Part shown: piece by piece, positions 15,735-24,257 of the stretch
Layout of the letters: each line of letters begins with the position of its first letter
Numbering within the stretch: position 1 is the stretch's first letter
Virus record (IMG/VR): IMGVR_UViG_3300022200_000032
Span: 1 to 64,000 of that record
Length of the DNA stretch: 64,000 nt
Direction: 5' to 3' (one strand)
DNA from: a virus
Position numbers and translations under genes: made by a program
Notes under the pieces: model-generated
The model's input: only the letters and a program-made list of their open reading frames with translations
What the model was told of the DNA's origin: nothing
Databases searched by the model: none

Positions 15735-17215
15735 ACAGTAACTCCATATTTCTTTTCAAAACGATCAGCATCCTTGCGATCGTTTACCATTGGTTCACCA
15801 CGAATATTTAAACTTGTGTTTAACAACATTGGACAACCTGTTAAATTATACCATGCTTCAAGTAATTTGCGAATACCTGAATTATCTTTAGAAACTGTCT
15901 GCACCCGACTCGTTCCATCAACATGAACAATAGCAGGAAACTCATCTGGACGAGTGCAACGTGCGACTACTTGCATGTAAGGACTATTTTCAAAACCATG
16001 CGGCATATCGAAATATTCATGCACGTATTCTTCTAATATAATAGGAGCAAACGGGCGGAAACGTTGTCTACGCTTAATATCATTTACACGATCTTTAATG
16101 TCTGGGCCTCTTGGATCTGCTAATAAAGATCGTGTACCTAATGCACGAGGGCCAAACTCAGCACGACCGCTTGCTACGCCTACAATTTTGCGAGACAATA
16201 ACTCATCTAACAATTGTTTAACTGGATATTCTCCTGGAATATTGTGTCCTAAAAACGCATCAGTCCAGTTTAACTTTTTACCGTATGCAAGTGCGGCTGT
16301 ACCAAGTGAACTACCGGCGTCACCAGGATTAGGCATAATCCAAATATTATCATAAAAGTTGCCTAAGTTACGATTTGCCAAACAATTAAGTGCAACTCCT
16401 CCCATATATACTAGATTCTTACTAGTACCTAGTTGTCGAGCTTTGCTCATAATATTGTAAATCATTGACTCGGCAATCTCTTGTGTTGAGCAAGCAATGT
16501 TTTCTAAATTAGCACTTTCATCTAAGAATGTACCTGTACCAATGTGCATGTTATGTTTGAATTTTGGTGGATTTATTGTTTCTACAAATTCTTTTAGAAT
16601 TTCGTTTGTGTAATGGGGTTTTCCCCAACCAACCATACCCATTAAAATATATTCTTCGTCCAGTGGGCGCAATCCACAACGTTGTGTAAATGCAGAATAA
16701 AACAGTCCAATACTTTGCGGATAACGCATAGTCCATAGACGTTTATACTTTGCTACACCTTTTTTGTTATATTCTGCGTGCCATATACTAATTGTATCCA
16801 ATTCGCCAATTGCATCAATAACAACTACTGTTGCATCTGTATATGGACTTGTTTGAAATCCCGCTGCTGCATGTGATTTGTGATGTGAGAAATAAGTTAA
16901 ATTGCAATTTAATAAATGGGTGTGTGTTGAAAATTGATCAAGTAATACGTCTCTAATGTTAAAGTGCCATTGTGAAACACGTTCGCCACTGCGGATTTGC
17001 CTTAATTTTTTAAGCCAATGATTTTCATAGTATGCAACAGTGTCAATATCACCATAACTTTCAGCATCATTAAGTATATCGGCACACAGGTTAGCATCGT
17101 GCTTTTGTTTGCTGTAGCGTTCTGAATGGCTAGCGAATAATATATCGCCATTGCGATCAATCACACTTACACCGGCATCATGAAATCCGCAGCTTACACC
17201 TAGTATGTTACCCAT
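15725..17215 (-). CDS. carbamoyltransferase (NodU/CmcH/TobZ family)
   Basis: These enzymes make carbamoyl-adenylate from carbamoyl phosphate and ATP and pass the carbamoyl group to a hydroxyl, often on a sugar. Visible motifs are the N-terminal LGVSCGFHDAGVSVI, the metal-binding SHHKSHAAAGF (His111, His112, His115), VVIDAIGE, and the conserved SGRAEFGPRALGTRSLL in the C-terminal part. Its 496 residues are slightly shorter than many homologues. Carbamoyltransferases of this type are known in marine T4-like phages. It overlaps the methyltransferase and UDP-glucose dehydrogenase-like genes by 10 and 8 bases. Confidence 0.9.
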   Translation of the reverse strand: MGNILGVSCGFHDAGVSVIDRNGDILFASHSERYSKQKHDANLCADILNDAESYGDIDTVAYYENHWLKKLRQIRSGERVSQWHFNIRDVLLDQFSTHTHLLNCNLTYFSHHKSHAAAGFQTSPYTDATVVVIDAIGELDTISIWHAEYNKKGVAKYKRLWTMRYPQSIGLFYSAFTQRCGLRPLDEEYILMGMVGWGKPHYTNEILKEFVETINPPKFKHNMHIGTGTFLDESANLENIACSTQEIAESMIYNIMSKARQLGTSKNLVYMGGVALNCLANRNLGNFYDNIWIMPNPGDAGSSLGTAALAYGKKLNWTDAFLGHNIPGEYPVKQLLDELLSRKIVGVASGRAEFGPRALGTRSLLADPRGPDIKDRVNDIKRRQRFRPFAPIILEEYVHEYFDMPHGFENSPYMQVVARCTRPDEFPAIVHVDGTSRVQTVSKDNSGIRKLLEAWYNLTGCPMLLNTSLNIRGEPMVNDRKDADRFEKKYGVTVCS

Positions 17216-17963
17216 TTCTTACCTTGTTGTTGTATATGCATGCTTGCTCCAACACAGTAAACGGTGCTCCAGCTTCGCGTGCTTGTTTAATCATTGCACG
17301 TGTATCTTTAGGGAAGCAATGTCCTCCCCAGCCACGTTCAGCAGTTACGTGCGAATGATCTGGGCCGATGCGTTCATCTCTACACAAACTATACCGTACA
17401 CTTTCAAAATCTGCACCTACATTTTCACATAGATCATATAGTTGATTAAAGAAACTTACTTTAGTTGCTAAGAAACTATTTTCAGCATATTTAACTAGAC
17501 TTGCTTCAATGTCGGTGATTAAGTGTGCTTCAATATACGGAAATGCTAGTGTCCATATATCAAGCCAAAAATCTTGATTGCCGCCACCTAGAATAACATA
17601 ATCTTGCGTAGCAAAATCTCTGTCTGCTGTTTCAGCGCGAAGAAACTCTGGGCTATATGTGATTTCATGATTGGGAAATTGTTGTTTTAGATCTAGTACG
17701 CCTTTAACATCAACTGCTGATTTAATCACAACCGGAATAGTACTGTCTATGGTTGTTAACACTTGTGCTACATGCGAATAATCGCACGATCCATCAGCAG
17801 CACTTGGTGTGTTAACGCAAATAATAACCCCGTCGACATCGTTATAATCCTCTACGGTTTCTAGTCCAATTTTAGGATCAACAACAATAATGTCCATGTG
17901 CTTGCTAAACTTAGCAGCAACAGCATGCCCAACAAATCCGTATCCTGCGATTGCTATACTCAT
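17208..17963 (-). CDS. UDP-glucose dehydrogenase-like protein, short form (251 aa)
   Basis: This family oxidises UDP-glucose or a similar nucleotide sugar to the uronic acid with two NAD+. The NAD motif GYGFVG is at 7-12, followed by CVNTP, SPEFLRA (104-110), VKYAENSFLATKVSFFN with the catalytic lysine region, and GGHCFPKDT with the catalytic Cys216. Full-length enzymes have about 390-450 residues. Here the protein ends right after the central helix, so the C-terminal UDP-binding domain is missing. It may therefore have relaxed substrate choice or need a partner. It is coupled by ATGA to a 33-codon gene upstream. Confidence 0.82.
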   Translation of the reverse strand: MSIAIAGYGFVGHAVAAKFSKHMDIIVVDPKIGLETVEDYNDVDGVIICVNTPSAADGSCDYSHVAQVLTTIDSTIPVVIKSAVDVKGVLDLKQQFPNHEITYSPEFLRAETADRDFATQDYVILGGGNQDFWLDIWTLAFPYIEAHLITDIEASLVKYAENSFLATKVSFFNQLYDLCENVGADFESVRYSLCRDERIGPDHSHVTAERGWGGHCFPKDTRAMIKQAREAGAPFTVLEQACIYNNKVRNG

Positions 17964-18061
17964 TTGTAGATAAATGGATCGCGCTTACGTAATTCTTTTA
18001 GTTTCTTTCTGTAACGGATTTCGAGTTTAATCTTGTTCCAGAGTCGTTTAAAAATATTCAT
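17960..18061 (-). CDS. very small basic protein (33 aa)
   Basis: A short frame exactly fills the space between two genes. Its ATG at 18061 shares one base with the upstream stop (TAATG) and its stop overlaps the dehydrogenase start (ATGA). The product starts MNIFKRLWNKIKLEIRYRKK and ends LRKRDPFIYK. It is strongly basic, amphipathic and helical. The tight two-sided coupling suggests a real gene, and I have an impression of similar tiny proteins ending RDPFIYK in marine phages. Function unknown. Confidence 0.6.
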   Translation of the reverse strand: MNIFKRLWNKIKLEIRYRKKLKELRKRDPFIYK

Positions 18062-19149
18062 TAATGTTTTCCTATTGCTTCTATCTGTCTTTGCACAAAA
18101 TCTGGATCGCTCCAGTGATAATCATATTCAGCATAAGCATCTGATGTACGAATACTATATACGTCCAAATACTTATAGAGAGTGTTCCAGATATCCTGAT
18201 AATCTGTGCTATTAAAACTTTTTTGTAAATCAACCTGACCGATTTGTGGGTGTCCGATAGTCAGTGTTTTATCATCAGGATCAAATCCATTAACTATTAA
18301 CCACTGTCTAAAATCCTGTAGTTTTTTCTGCATAAATTCGAAATGGCTTGGATCTCTGGCCCATTCAATATCGAAATCACCAGCAGCAAGCGTTTGTCCT
18401 CTGAGGGTGGTTGACACTAGCTCACCAACCCGGGAATCTCTGCCTTCGTCATTAAAAACTTCCCAGTGATGTTTTCCTACTGCCTTGTTGACGCCCACAA
18501 ATACACCACCCAATGGCCTGGAAATGGTATCAATACCAAATAAATCAAAATCATTCTCATCTAGTTCAAATCTGGGTGCATTAATCCAGCACATGAGTTG
18601 ACTGGGACGCATCCATTCAGGCATATGGAATTTTTTGCCGTAACTCAGTGCCCAAGATTCAAATTCATGACATAATAGATTGGTTTGTCTTATATACCAT
18701 CGTTGTTCGTCATTGGCCTTTAACGCATATGGTGATGGTTCTTGTGCAGTTCCCTGAAGTTCTTCAAAATATAAATGCAGTCGATTGAAATGATCGTGAT
18801 CAACCACAATTCTTTCTTTTCCATCATTTTCTGAAATTTCAGTTGTTAGTGAATTGCTTAATGTGAAGTGATCATCAATCTTATATCCAATATTGCTATT
18901 ATTAATATATTCGATTACCTGATTAATTTTGTCAATTAAGAAGTTTCCGTTACGATCACCATCAGCAAACCCAAAAAAGCAATAATTTTTTTCTAAATGT
19001 AGGTTATTGTTCAGTATGTTATTAAATGCATCTAACCATTTACGAGACAGGCTGTTGTCATACACATCAAAAAACACAGAATGGAATTGTCCGGTAGTAT
19101 AATTACGTAATTTTATTTCAACGCTATCTAATATTTTGCCACCACTCAT
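18061..19149 (-). CDS. hypothetical protein (362 aa) next to radical-SAM cluster
   Basis: No family recognised. It is soluble, with no signal peptide or membrane segment. It is rich in aromatic residues and Asp/His (DHDHFNRLHLYFEEL, DFDIEWARDPSHFEF), so metal binding is possible but unproven. It overlaps the radical-SAM gene upstream by 26 bases and the tiny 33-residue gene downstream by 1 base, so it belongs to the island operon. It could be an oxygenase or an adaptor for the radical-SAM enzymes; this is speculation. Confidence 0.6.
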   Translation of the reverse strand: MSGGKILDSVEIKLRNYTTGQFHSVFFDVYDNSLSRKWLDAFNNILNNNLHLEKNYCFFGFADGDRNGNFLIDKINQVIEYINNSNIGYKIDDHFTLSNSLTTEISENDGKERIVVDHDHFNRLHLYFEELQGTAQEPSPYALKANDEQRWYIRQTNLLCHEFESWALSYGKKFHMPEWMRPSQLMCWINAPRFELDENDFDLFGIDTISRPLGGVFVGVNKAVGKHHWEVFNDEGRDSRVGELVSTTLRGQTLAAGDFDIEWARDPSHFEFMQKKLQDFRQWLIVNGFDPDDKTLTIGHPQIGQVDLQKSFNSTDYQDIWNTLYKYLDVYSIRTSDAYAEYDYHWSDPDFVQRQIEAIGKH

Positions 19150-20446
19150 ATATTCTTATATCCTGTTTTAATATTTCGTCCATCGTAATTGGTTGTGATC
19201 TGATGCTTTCCAGAGTTAAAATTCTTTCTTTGCCCTTGCGCATACCATCCGCATATTCATCTATCCACTGCTCTGCAAGTGTGGGCCTATTTAGTAGTTG
19301 TTCTAGAACATCAATCAACGGCTGTTGATGTTTGTCGGCGTGCGGTTTGATCCGTTCTAACACAGAAGAAACATACGGTCCTAATATGTGTCTTGGCAAA
19401 GAGAGAGGACTCATTACAATGTCCGGGCTAAATGCAAAGGTAACCTTTGCAAGTAACTGTGTATTTAATTCCTTAGATAGCCAGAACATATTTTCTAGTT
19501 CAAAAAGTCCTGGCAATGTTAAAGTAAAGTCCAGTCGCATCTGACGGTCATTGGTTTGTATTGCTTGCGCATCTTTGTAATTTTGCAGCCATTGATCCCA
19601 CTTTAGTCCTGTACGAATATATTCTCCAACTTTGCCTGTGCCATCAATACTTGCACAAATTTGCCAATCACGCAAATGTGCCAAAATATCTGTGTATAAG
19701 TTCAGCCCTTTGTAGTCAACTTGAGATAAGTTTGTGTTATAACGTGCATATACACGATGACCTTGGTTTAATTCTACAATGCGTTGCATTACACGCCAAT
19801 GTTCTTCAAACATAAGTGGCTCGCCGCCCACCCAGTATATTTCTTCTACACGGTTTTCTTCAACGGCATCATATAACTCCTGTGCGGCAGTTTCGGTCTG
19901 GAATTGTTGAATTTGTTTTTTGATATCTGGCTTCATCCAGTTGTTTTTGGGGTCATTCCAGTTAATCATATTGTGCTTGCGTTGTTCTGATTCCCAAGAA
20001 CTAGAAAGCATATCTCCACACATACGGCATTTGAAGTTACACAAATTAGATATACGATAGTCCCAGGAAACAGGACGCATTGTGGTGTGACCCGATTCGT
20101 CTGTGGTTTCCCAGATACGATCGTAATGATGAGATGTTAAATGCCAAAAATAACTACGATACACGTCTGTGTTCAATAACTTATGATTGCATACCTGACA
20201 TTCATCAGGTATTTCTCCATTCATCATCTGAACACGCACATCACGTATCTGTTTAGAGTTCCAGTGTTCTTCAAGTGTGCGTGGTTTGTAATCACCAGTG
20301 CCTGATTCAATATCAATATATTGTGTAAAGTTTTGTGCGGGTTCTCTGGATGCACAACAGAGACGGCGCTCTGTTTGTGGCGATAGATATGTGTGCGTCC
20401 AAGGCGCCATACACAGGAATTCTGGTTTTGTATCAGGCTTTCTCAT
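19124..20446 (-). CDS. radical SAM protein with N-terminal twitch domain (440 aa)
   Basis: The radical-SAM cluster motif is C-x3-C-x2-C at Cys136, Cys140 and Cys143 (NLCNFKCRMCG), followed by WVGGEPLM, the SAM-binding glycine motif. An auxiliary Fe-S half-domain lies in front of the core, with Cys12 in LCMAPW, Cys30-Cys31 and Cys83/Cys86. Twitch and SPASM domains usually follow the core, so this is the permuted (N-terminal) arrangement. It is first in homology with 20433, 21635 and 22596. Overlaps of 14 and 26 bases bind it into the operon. Substrate unknown; small-molecule or peptide modification are both possible. Confidence 0.85.
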   Translation of the reverse strand: MRKPDTKPEFLCMAPWTHTYLSPQTERRLCCASREPAQNFTQYIDIESGTGDYKPRTLEEHWNSKQIRDVRVQMMNGEIPDECQVCNHKLLNTDVYRSYFWHLTSHHYDRIWETTDESGHTTMRPVSWDYRISNLCNFKCRMCGDMLSSSWESEQRKHNMINWNDPKNNWMKPDIKKQIQQFQTETAAQELYDAVEENRVEEIYWVGGEPLMFEEHWRVMQRIVELNQGHRVYARYNTNLSQVDYKGLNLYTDILAHLRDWQICASIDGTGKVGEYIRTGLKWDQWLQNYKDAQAIQTNDRQMRLDFTLTLPGLFELENMFWLSKELNTQLLAKVTFAFSPDIVMSPLSLPRHILGPYVSSVLERIKPHADKHQQPLIDVLEQLLNRPTLAEQWIDEYADGMRKGKERILTLESIRSQPITMDEILKQDIRIYEWWQNIR

Positions 20447-21638
20447 ACAAGCAATCTGCTAACTCCGGCAAGTAATCGTGCATAGACTGCCCTCTACGTT
20501 TATCCATACGCAGACTATCTTTGCGCAGAACTTCTGGATCAGTATCCTTGCTATTCATAAAAAACGCAATTTGTTTAAATTCTTTATAGTGACTAGAATT
20601 TACATTGGCACTTAAAAGTCTTTCTGTTGCACGTAGTTTTGCTGTTTTTGGTAGACTTGTAATACAATGCTGCGGTGCGTCATGCAACATGTTCCAATAT
20701 ACAAAGTCAAACCCTTGTATATCAATCCAATTAGCAAGTTCTTCTAAATACATTACATTAAAGACATTAACAGTAGAACAGACTTGTAATGTTATATTGT
20801 CTGAACGCTCACGCAGCTTTTTAAATTGGTCTAAGTTTTTATTAACTGTCTTCCAATCTGCACCATAACGTTGATATTCAAAACGTCTTCCTAGATCATC
20901 GATTGAAAGTGCGATCTCAACATGTTTAAAATGCTTCCAGACTTCGTGCTCTTCTGGAAACAACGTACCATTTGTGTTGTAATGAATTTCAATGTCTTTA
21001 GCATATCCTTCGTCAACTAATCGTTGTAAGTAATCAAAATGAGGTCCGATCATAAATGGTTCGCCGCCAGTGAATTCCAAGTAACGAATATTCTCTGAAT
21101 TGTTGGCAAGACTATCCCAAAATGTTAAACTATTTTTAGGCCAAGCACCTTTGCGATTCATTGTGTAAGCAAAACTTTCTTTGCGTTTTGCCACAGGCAG
21201 TTCTTTTAGTTCTTCGCCAGCGTAAGTTGAAGAACTCCACGATCCGCAAATGCGGCAAGCGATGTTACAAATGTTTCCTAATTTTAAATCTAGAAACTTT
21301 AGAGGTTTAGGATGAGTGGACCACTCTGTTTCTTCTTTAAGTATATCCTTTAATCTGTCTAACGTATGCATACGCTTAGACGTTCTGTTGGCGTCCTCTT
21401 CTGCCCAGCAACGTCGGCATTCTGCAGGCTGTTTACCTTCTAAAAATGCGGTTCGCAATTGATACATATACTCAGAATTTTGTACTTCTGTTAAATTAGT
21501 TTTAGTTAAATCAAACTTAACAGATTGGCTGTCAACTACCTCTCCATCATACATACAACACGGGCGTACAGTTCCAATCGGGCTAGTTTCTAAACTAATC
21601 CAAGGCAATATGCAAAATTTGTTATGTGGTAGATTCAT
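20433..21638 (-). CDS. radical SAM protein with N-terminal twitch domain (401 aa)
   Basis: The radical-SAM motif is Cys124-x3-Cys128-x2-Cys131 (NICNIACRICG) and the SAM motif is EFTGGEPFM. The N-terminal auxiliary cluster cysteines are Cys9 (FCILPW), Cys27-28 and Cys74/Cys77. I chose the ATG at 21638 because it overlaps the previous stop as ATGA and has AGGTG upstream; an ATG at 21674 has no ribosome binding site. It shares a phrase-by-phrase layout with the degenerate protein at 21635-22603, including LDLK before the cysteine motif and VWKHFKHV, and is probably its closest relative. Confidence 0.85.
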   Translation of the reverse strand: MNLPHNKFCILPWISLETSPIGTVRPCCMYDGEVVDSQSVKFDLTKTNLTEVQNSEYMYQLRTAFLEGKQPAECRRCWAEEDANRTSKRMHTLDRLKDILKEETEWSTHPKPLKFLDLKLGNICNIACRICGSWSSSTYAGEELKELPVAKRKESFAYTMNRKGAWPKNSLTFWDSLANNSENIRYLEFTGGEPFMIGPHFDYLQRLVDEGYAKDIEIHYNTNGTLFPEEHEVWKHFKHVEIALSIDDLGRRFEYQRYGADWKTVNKNLDQFKKLRERSDNITLQVCSTVNVFNVMYLEELANWIDIQGFDFVYWNMLHDAPQHCITSLPKTAKLRATERLLSANVNSSHYKEFKQIAFFMNSKDTDPEVLRKDSLRMDKRRGQSMHDYLPELADCLYEKA

Positions 21639-22603
21639 GGTTTCGCACCTATTATTTCTTTGAAATAAATCCATAGAGATTTTTCTTCATCTGATAGACT
21701 TTCTACTCTATTATAAACAATCTTGACATCAGACGCAATGCCCAATTGAATTATTTTTTTAATAATATCAATATTGCCATGTCCTCTAAATTCGATAACC
21801 CGAACATGATCCAGATGTCCATTCAGATATTCATCCCAGTTAACCTTTTCGTGATATTTTAAATCCAAAATATGCAATTGGTTTTTTTCTTTGGTCCATC
21901 GAGATCCCAATAATATATCTTCATACGTTACTACACTATCCAGAGTATCTGATCGTTTGCTTGGCTTACCATTTTGCTCATCATCCCAACATTTTGAACA
22001 CGCGATCGGTTTTTTGCCTTGTACAAATTGTTGTCTTAAATTCATCATATAATCTGAATCTAAAACTTCATTTAAAGAATGCTCATGTATATTAAAATTC
22101 CCAATGGTATCATTGGATCCGCAGCAAACCTGAAATTTTCCATCCCTGGTGATCACTATACCAATCCAAGGAAAAACGCAAAACGCATCACTGTTAGGGA
22201 AATTGTATTTGTCGTGGCAGTGTAATGTCTTTTTTTGTAAAGGATGGCCCGATACAATCTTGTTATCTTTAAAATAATTCATTGGCGTCGGATCATAACT
22301 AATCACACGTGTAACATCAATAATTTCCTGTGCGATGTTAGCACTGTTGCTTACTATTATCACAAAACAATTACTTATATCTGCTATGTTTAGTGCTTCT
22401 TGTATTCTGGACAAATGATCACCATAATCAGATATTTCATATTTTTCTTCTGGTATGAAAAACACTAACCTGTCGGTAGGACCATAATAATCTTTGCGGC
22501 TTTGTTTAACAATAGAATTCAAACGTCTAATATTTGCATCAACAACACAGGCAAAAACAACATTATAATCTTCGCTGATATGTTTGAGTACGTTATTATT
22601 CAT
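21635..22603 (-). CDS. degenerate radical SAM paralogue lacking the C-x3-C-x2-C motif (322 aa)
   Basis: The N-terminal twitch cysteines are intact: Cys142 in FCVFPW, Cys160-161 and Cys202/Cys205. After LDLK at 247-249, however, the catalytic cysteine segment and about 80 residues are missing, and the sequence resumes as VRVIEFRGHG. Other members have EFTGGEP there. The C-terminal end (SDVKIVYNRVESLSDEEKSLW) still aligns with the 20433 protein. The frame is open throughout, so it is not simply decayed. A preceding domain (about 60-110, with DISNCFVII and ISYDPTP) is shared with the 22596 protein. I infer a non-catalytic scaffold, carrier or regulatory subunit. Confidence 0.75.
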   Translation of the reverse strand: MNNNVLKHISEDYNVVFACVVDANIRRLNSIVKQSRKDYYGPTDRLVFFIPEEKYEISDYGDHLSRIQEALNIADISNCFVIIVSNSANIAQEIIDVTRVISYDPTPMNYFKDNKIVSGHPLQKKTLHCHDKYNFPNSDAFCVFPWIGIVITRDGKFQVCCGSNDTIGNFNIHEHSLNEVLDSDYMMNLRQQFVQGKKPIACSKCWDDEQNGKPSKRSDTLDSVVTYEDILLGSRWTKEKNQLHILDLKYHEKVNWDEYLNGHLDHVRVIEFRGHGNIDIIKKIIQLGIASDVKIVYNRVESLSDEEKSLWIYFKEIIGAKP

Positions 22604-24257
22604 TTAACAATAATGCCTCTAACTCAGGAATATGATCTAAAATATTTTCTTTACGTATGACATCCAGTTGATGTGTTTTATCCCAAAACTTTTGTAACAA
22701 ATAAGTTTTATCACACGATAGCATGTTTATTGCTGACATGAATCCATTGGTTGCCCTACGTAAATGATCATTAGGCTCTAACCATTCCAGATGTGCCACG
22801 AACGATTTTCTTATTTTTTCTTTATATGCAGGAGTAGCAATATCAATTCGGTAGAACAGAGGATCTTGCAAAATGTTAACATTAAAATCTTGTGGCTTAA
22901 TAAATCCTTTTTCTACCCAATTTTTATGAAAATCTGTGATGTGTAATGCATTCATAATGCTTAATGTAGGACTAACATAAAAATCTACATGGGGACACAT
23001 TTCCATCATTAATTGTCTATTCTGTTCTACATCTTGCCACTTTGTTCCTGAACGAATATATTCTGCATGTTTTCCCATTCCATCAAGACTTGCACCGACA
23101 GCAACGTTCGAAAAATGTTGCCATTGTTCAAACGCATGCTTGTCTTTGAGTTTGACTTGTGTGAAATTTGTATTATATATTAACCTAACATCAGTCATAT
23201 TGCGTTTAATAAGTTCGTCAAGTATAATATAATGTTCTTCCATGACCAGAGGCTCGCCTCCCGCAAAATAAATCTGTTCTACGCAATCAATATGTTCTAA
23301 CAATTGTTCGAGCATGTCTGTCTCGTAACGACCAGCATATACTTTTGGTTTATTATTGCTTGCCCATTCTGGACCTGCCAAAAGGGCTTGATCCTTGTAC
23401 CATTGACTACTGAAAATATGACCACAGCTACGGCATTTCAAATTACACAAATTACTAAATCGTATATCCCAATATGCCAGTTCAAATTTCTCGTACGTTC
23501 CATCTGGTTGTGTTTCTAAAACACGTTCGATTAGATGTCCGTGATGCTTATTTGCACTCTGTCTTCCAGAAAAGAAGCCATAACCCTCTTCTTCATAACA
23601 TCTGGAGCAAGCAACACTTTCTTTATCACGTAACATGTTCAAACGTAATTCTTTCATTGCGTTTGAATTCCAAATTTCCTCCAGTGTATTGTCTCTGCAA
23701 TTTCCTACTGTTCCTGCTGGGTCTGCCATACAACATGGCATGGCCTCTCCAGTTGGATAAGCATGTAAATGAATCCAAGGATATATGCAAAATACTTTGC
23801 TATCAGTAAGTAAATATTTTTCTTTATCAGAAATATTTTCAAGTGAAATTTTCAAAGGATTGATTGATCCATATGCGTATGCTTCTTTTTTACTAGATGG
23901 ATGCAGTTGTAAAATTTTTCTTTCAAAATCACCATCTACAATTTTGTAAGAAATTGGCACTGGATCATGACTAATTTGTTGTAATAATGTTAATTCATGT
24001 GCAATATGTGTATTTGTTGATTCTATTATGACGAACGCATTGCTGATATCAACTTCGTTAAGAATTGTTTGTATATTACGCAACACTAGTCCAAGATTAG
24101 ACTTTTTAACATACATATCCCCAGTATGTTTCAAAATAATTCTTTCTTCAGGCTGGTATACTTCTTTGTAAATTTCTCGCAATTGTTGTTCAAATTTTTG
24201 CTGGGAACGTTGGTATGTTTCGTTCATCCAATAACTCAACTCAATTTCATAAATCAT
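22596..24257 (-). CDS. radical SAM protein with extra N-terminal domain and twitch (553 aa)
   Basis: Domain order is an N-terminal module of about 105 residues (with DISNAFVII and ISHDPVP) shared only with the 21635 protein. The twitch cysteines follow (Cys157, Cys175-176, Cys217/Cys220). The core then has Cys271-x3-Cys275-x2-Cys278 (NLCNLKCRSCG) and FAGGEPLVM. I start at 24257 (MIYEIELSYW), because GGAG lies 9 bases upstream and the overlap with the preceding gene is 11 bases; the frame extends to a TTG at 24281. The downstream overlap is 8 bases. The shared N-terminal module suggests that it works as a pair with the degenerate paralogue. Confidence 0.83.
   Translation of the reverse strand: MIYEIELSYWMNETYQRSQQKFEQQLREIYKEVYQPEERIILKHTGDMYVKKSNLGLVLRNIQTILNEVDISNAFVIIESTNTHIAHELTLLQQISHDPVPISYKIVDGDFERKILQLHPSSKKEAYAYGSINPLKISLENISDKEKYLLTDSKVFCIYPWIHLHAYPTGEAMPCCMADPAGTVGNCRDNTLEEIWNSNAMKELRLNMLRDKESVACSRCYEEEGYGFFSGRQSANKHHGHLIERVLETQPDGTYEKFELAYWDIRFSNLCNLKCRSCGHIFSSQWYKDQALLAGPEWASNNKPKVYAGRYETDMLEQLLEHIDCVEQIYFAGGEPLVMEEHYIILDELIKRNMTDVRLIYNTNFTQVKLKDKHAFEQWQHFSNVAVGASLDGMGKHAEYIRSGTKWQDVEQNRQLMMEMCPHVDFYVSPTLSIMNALHITDFHKNWVEKGFIKPQDFNVNILQDPLFYRIDIATPAYKEKIRKSFVAHLEWLEPNDHLRRATNGFMSAINMLSCDKTYLLQKFWDKTHQLDVIRKENILDHIPELEALLLNE

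Noticed and set aside
21635-22603. Frameshifted or broken radical-SAM gene
   Set aside because: The frame is open from start to stop and alignable on both sides of the missing segment in the same frame, so an internal deletion fits better than a frameshift.
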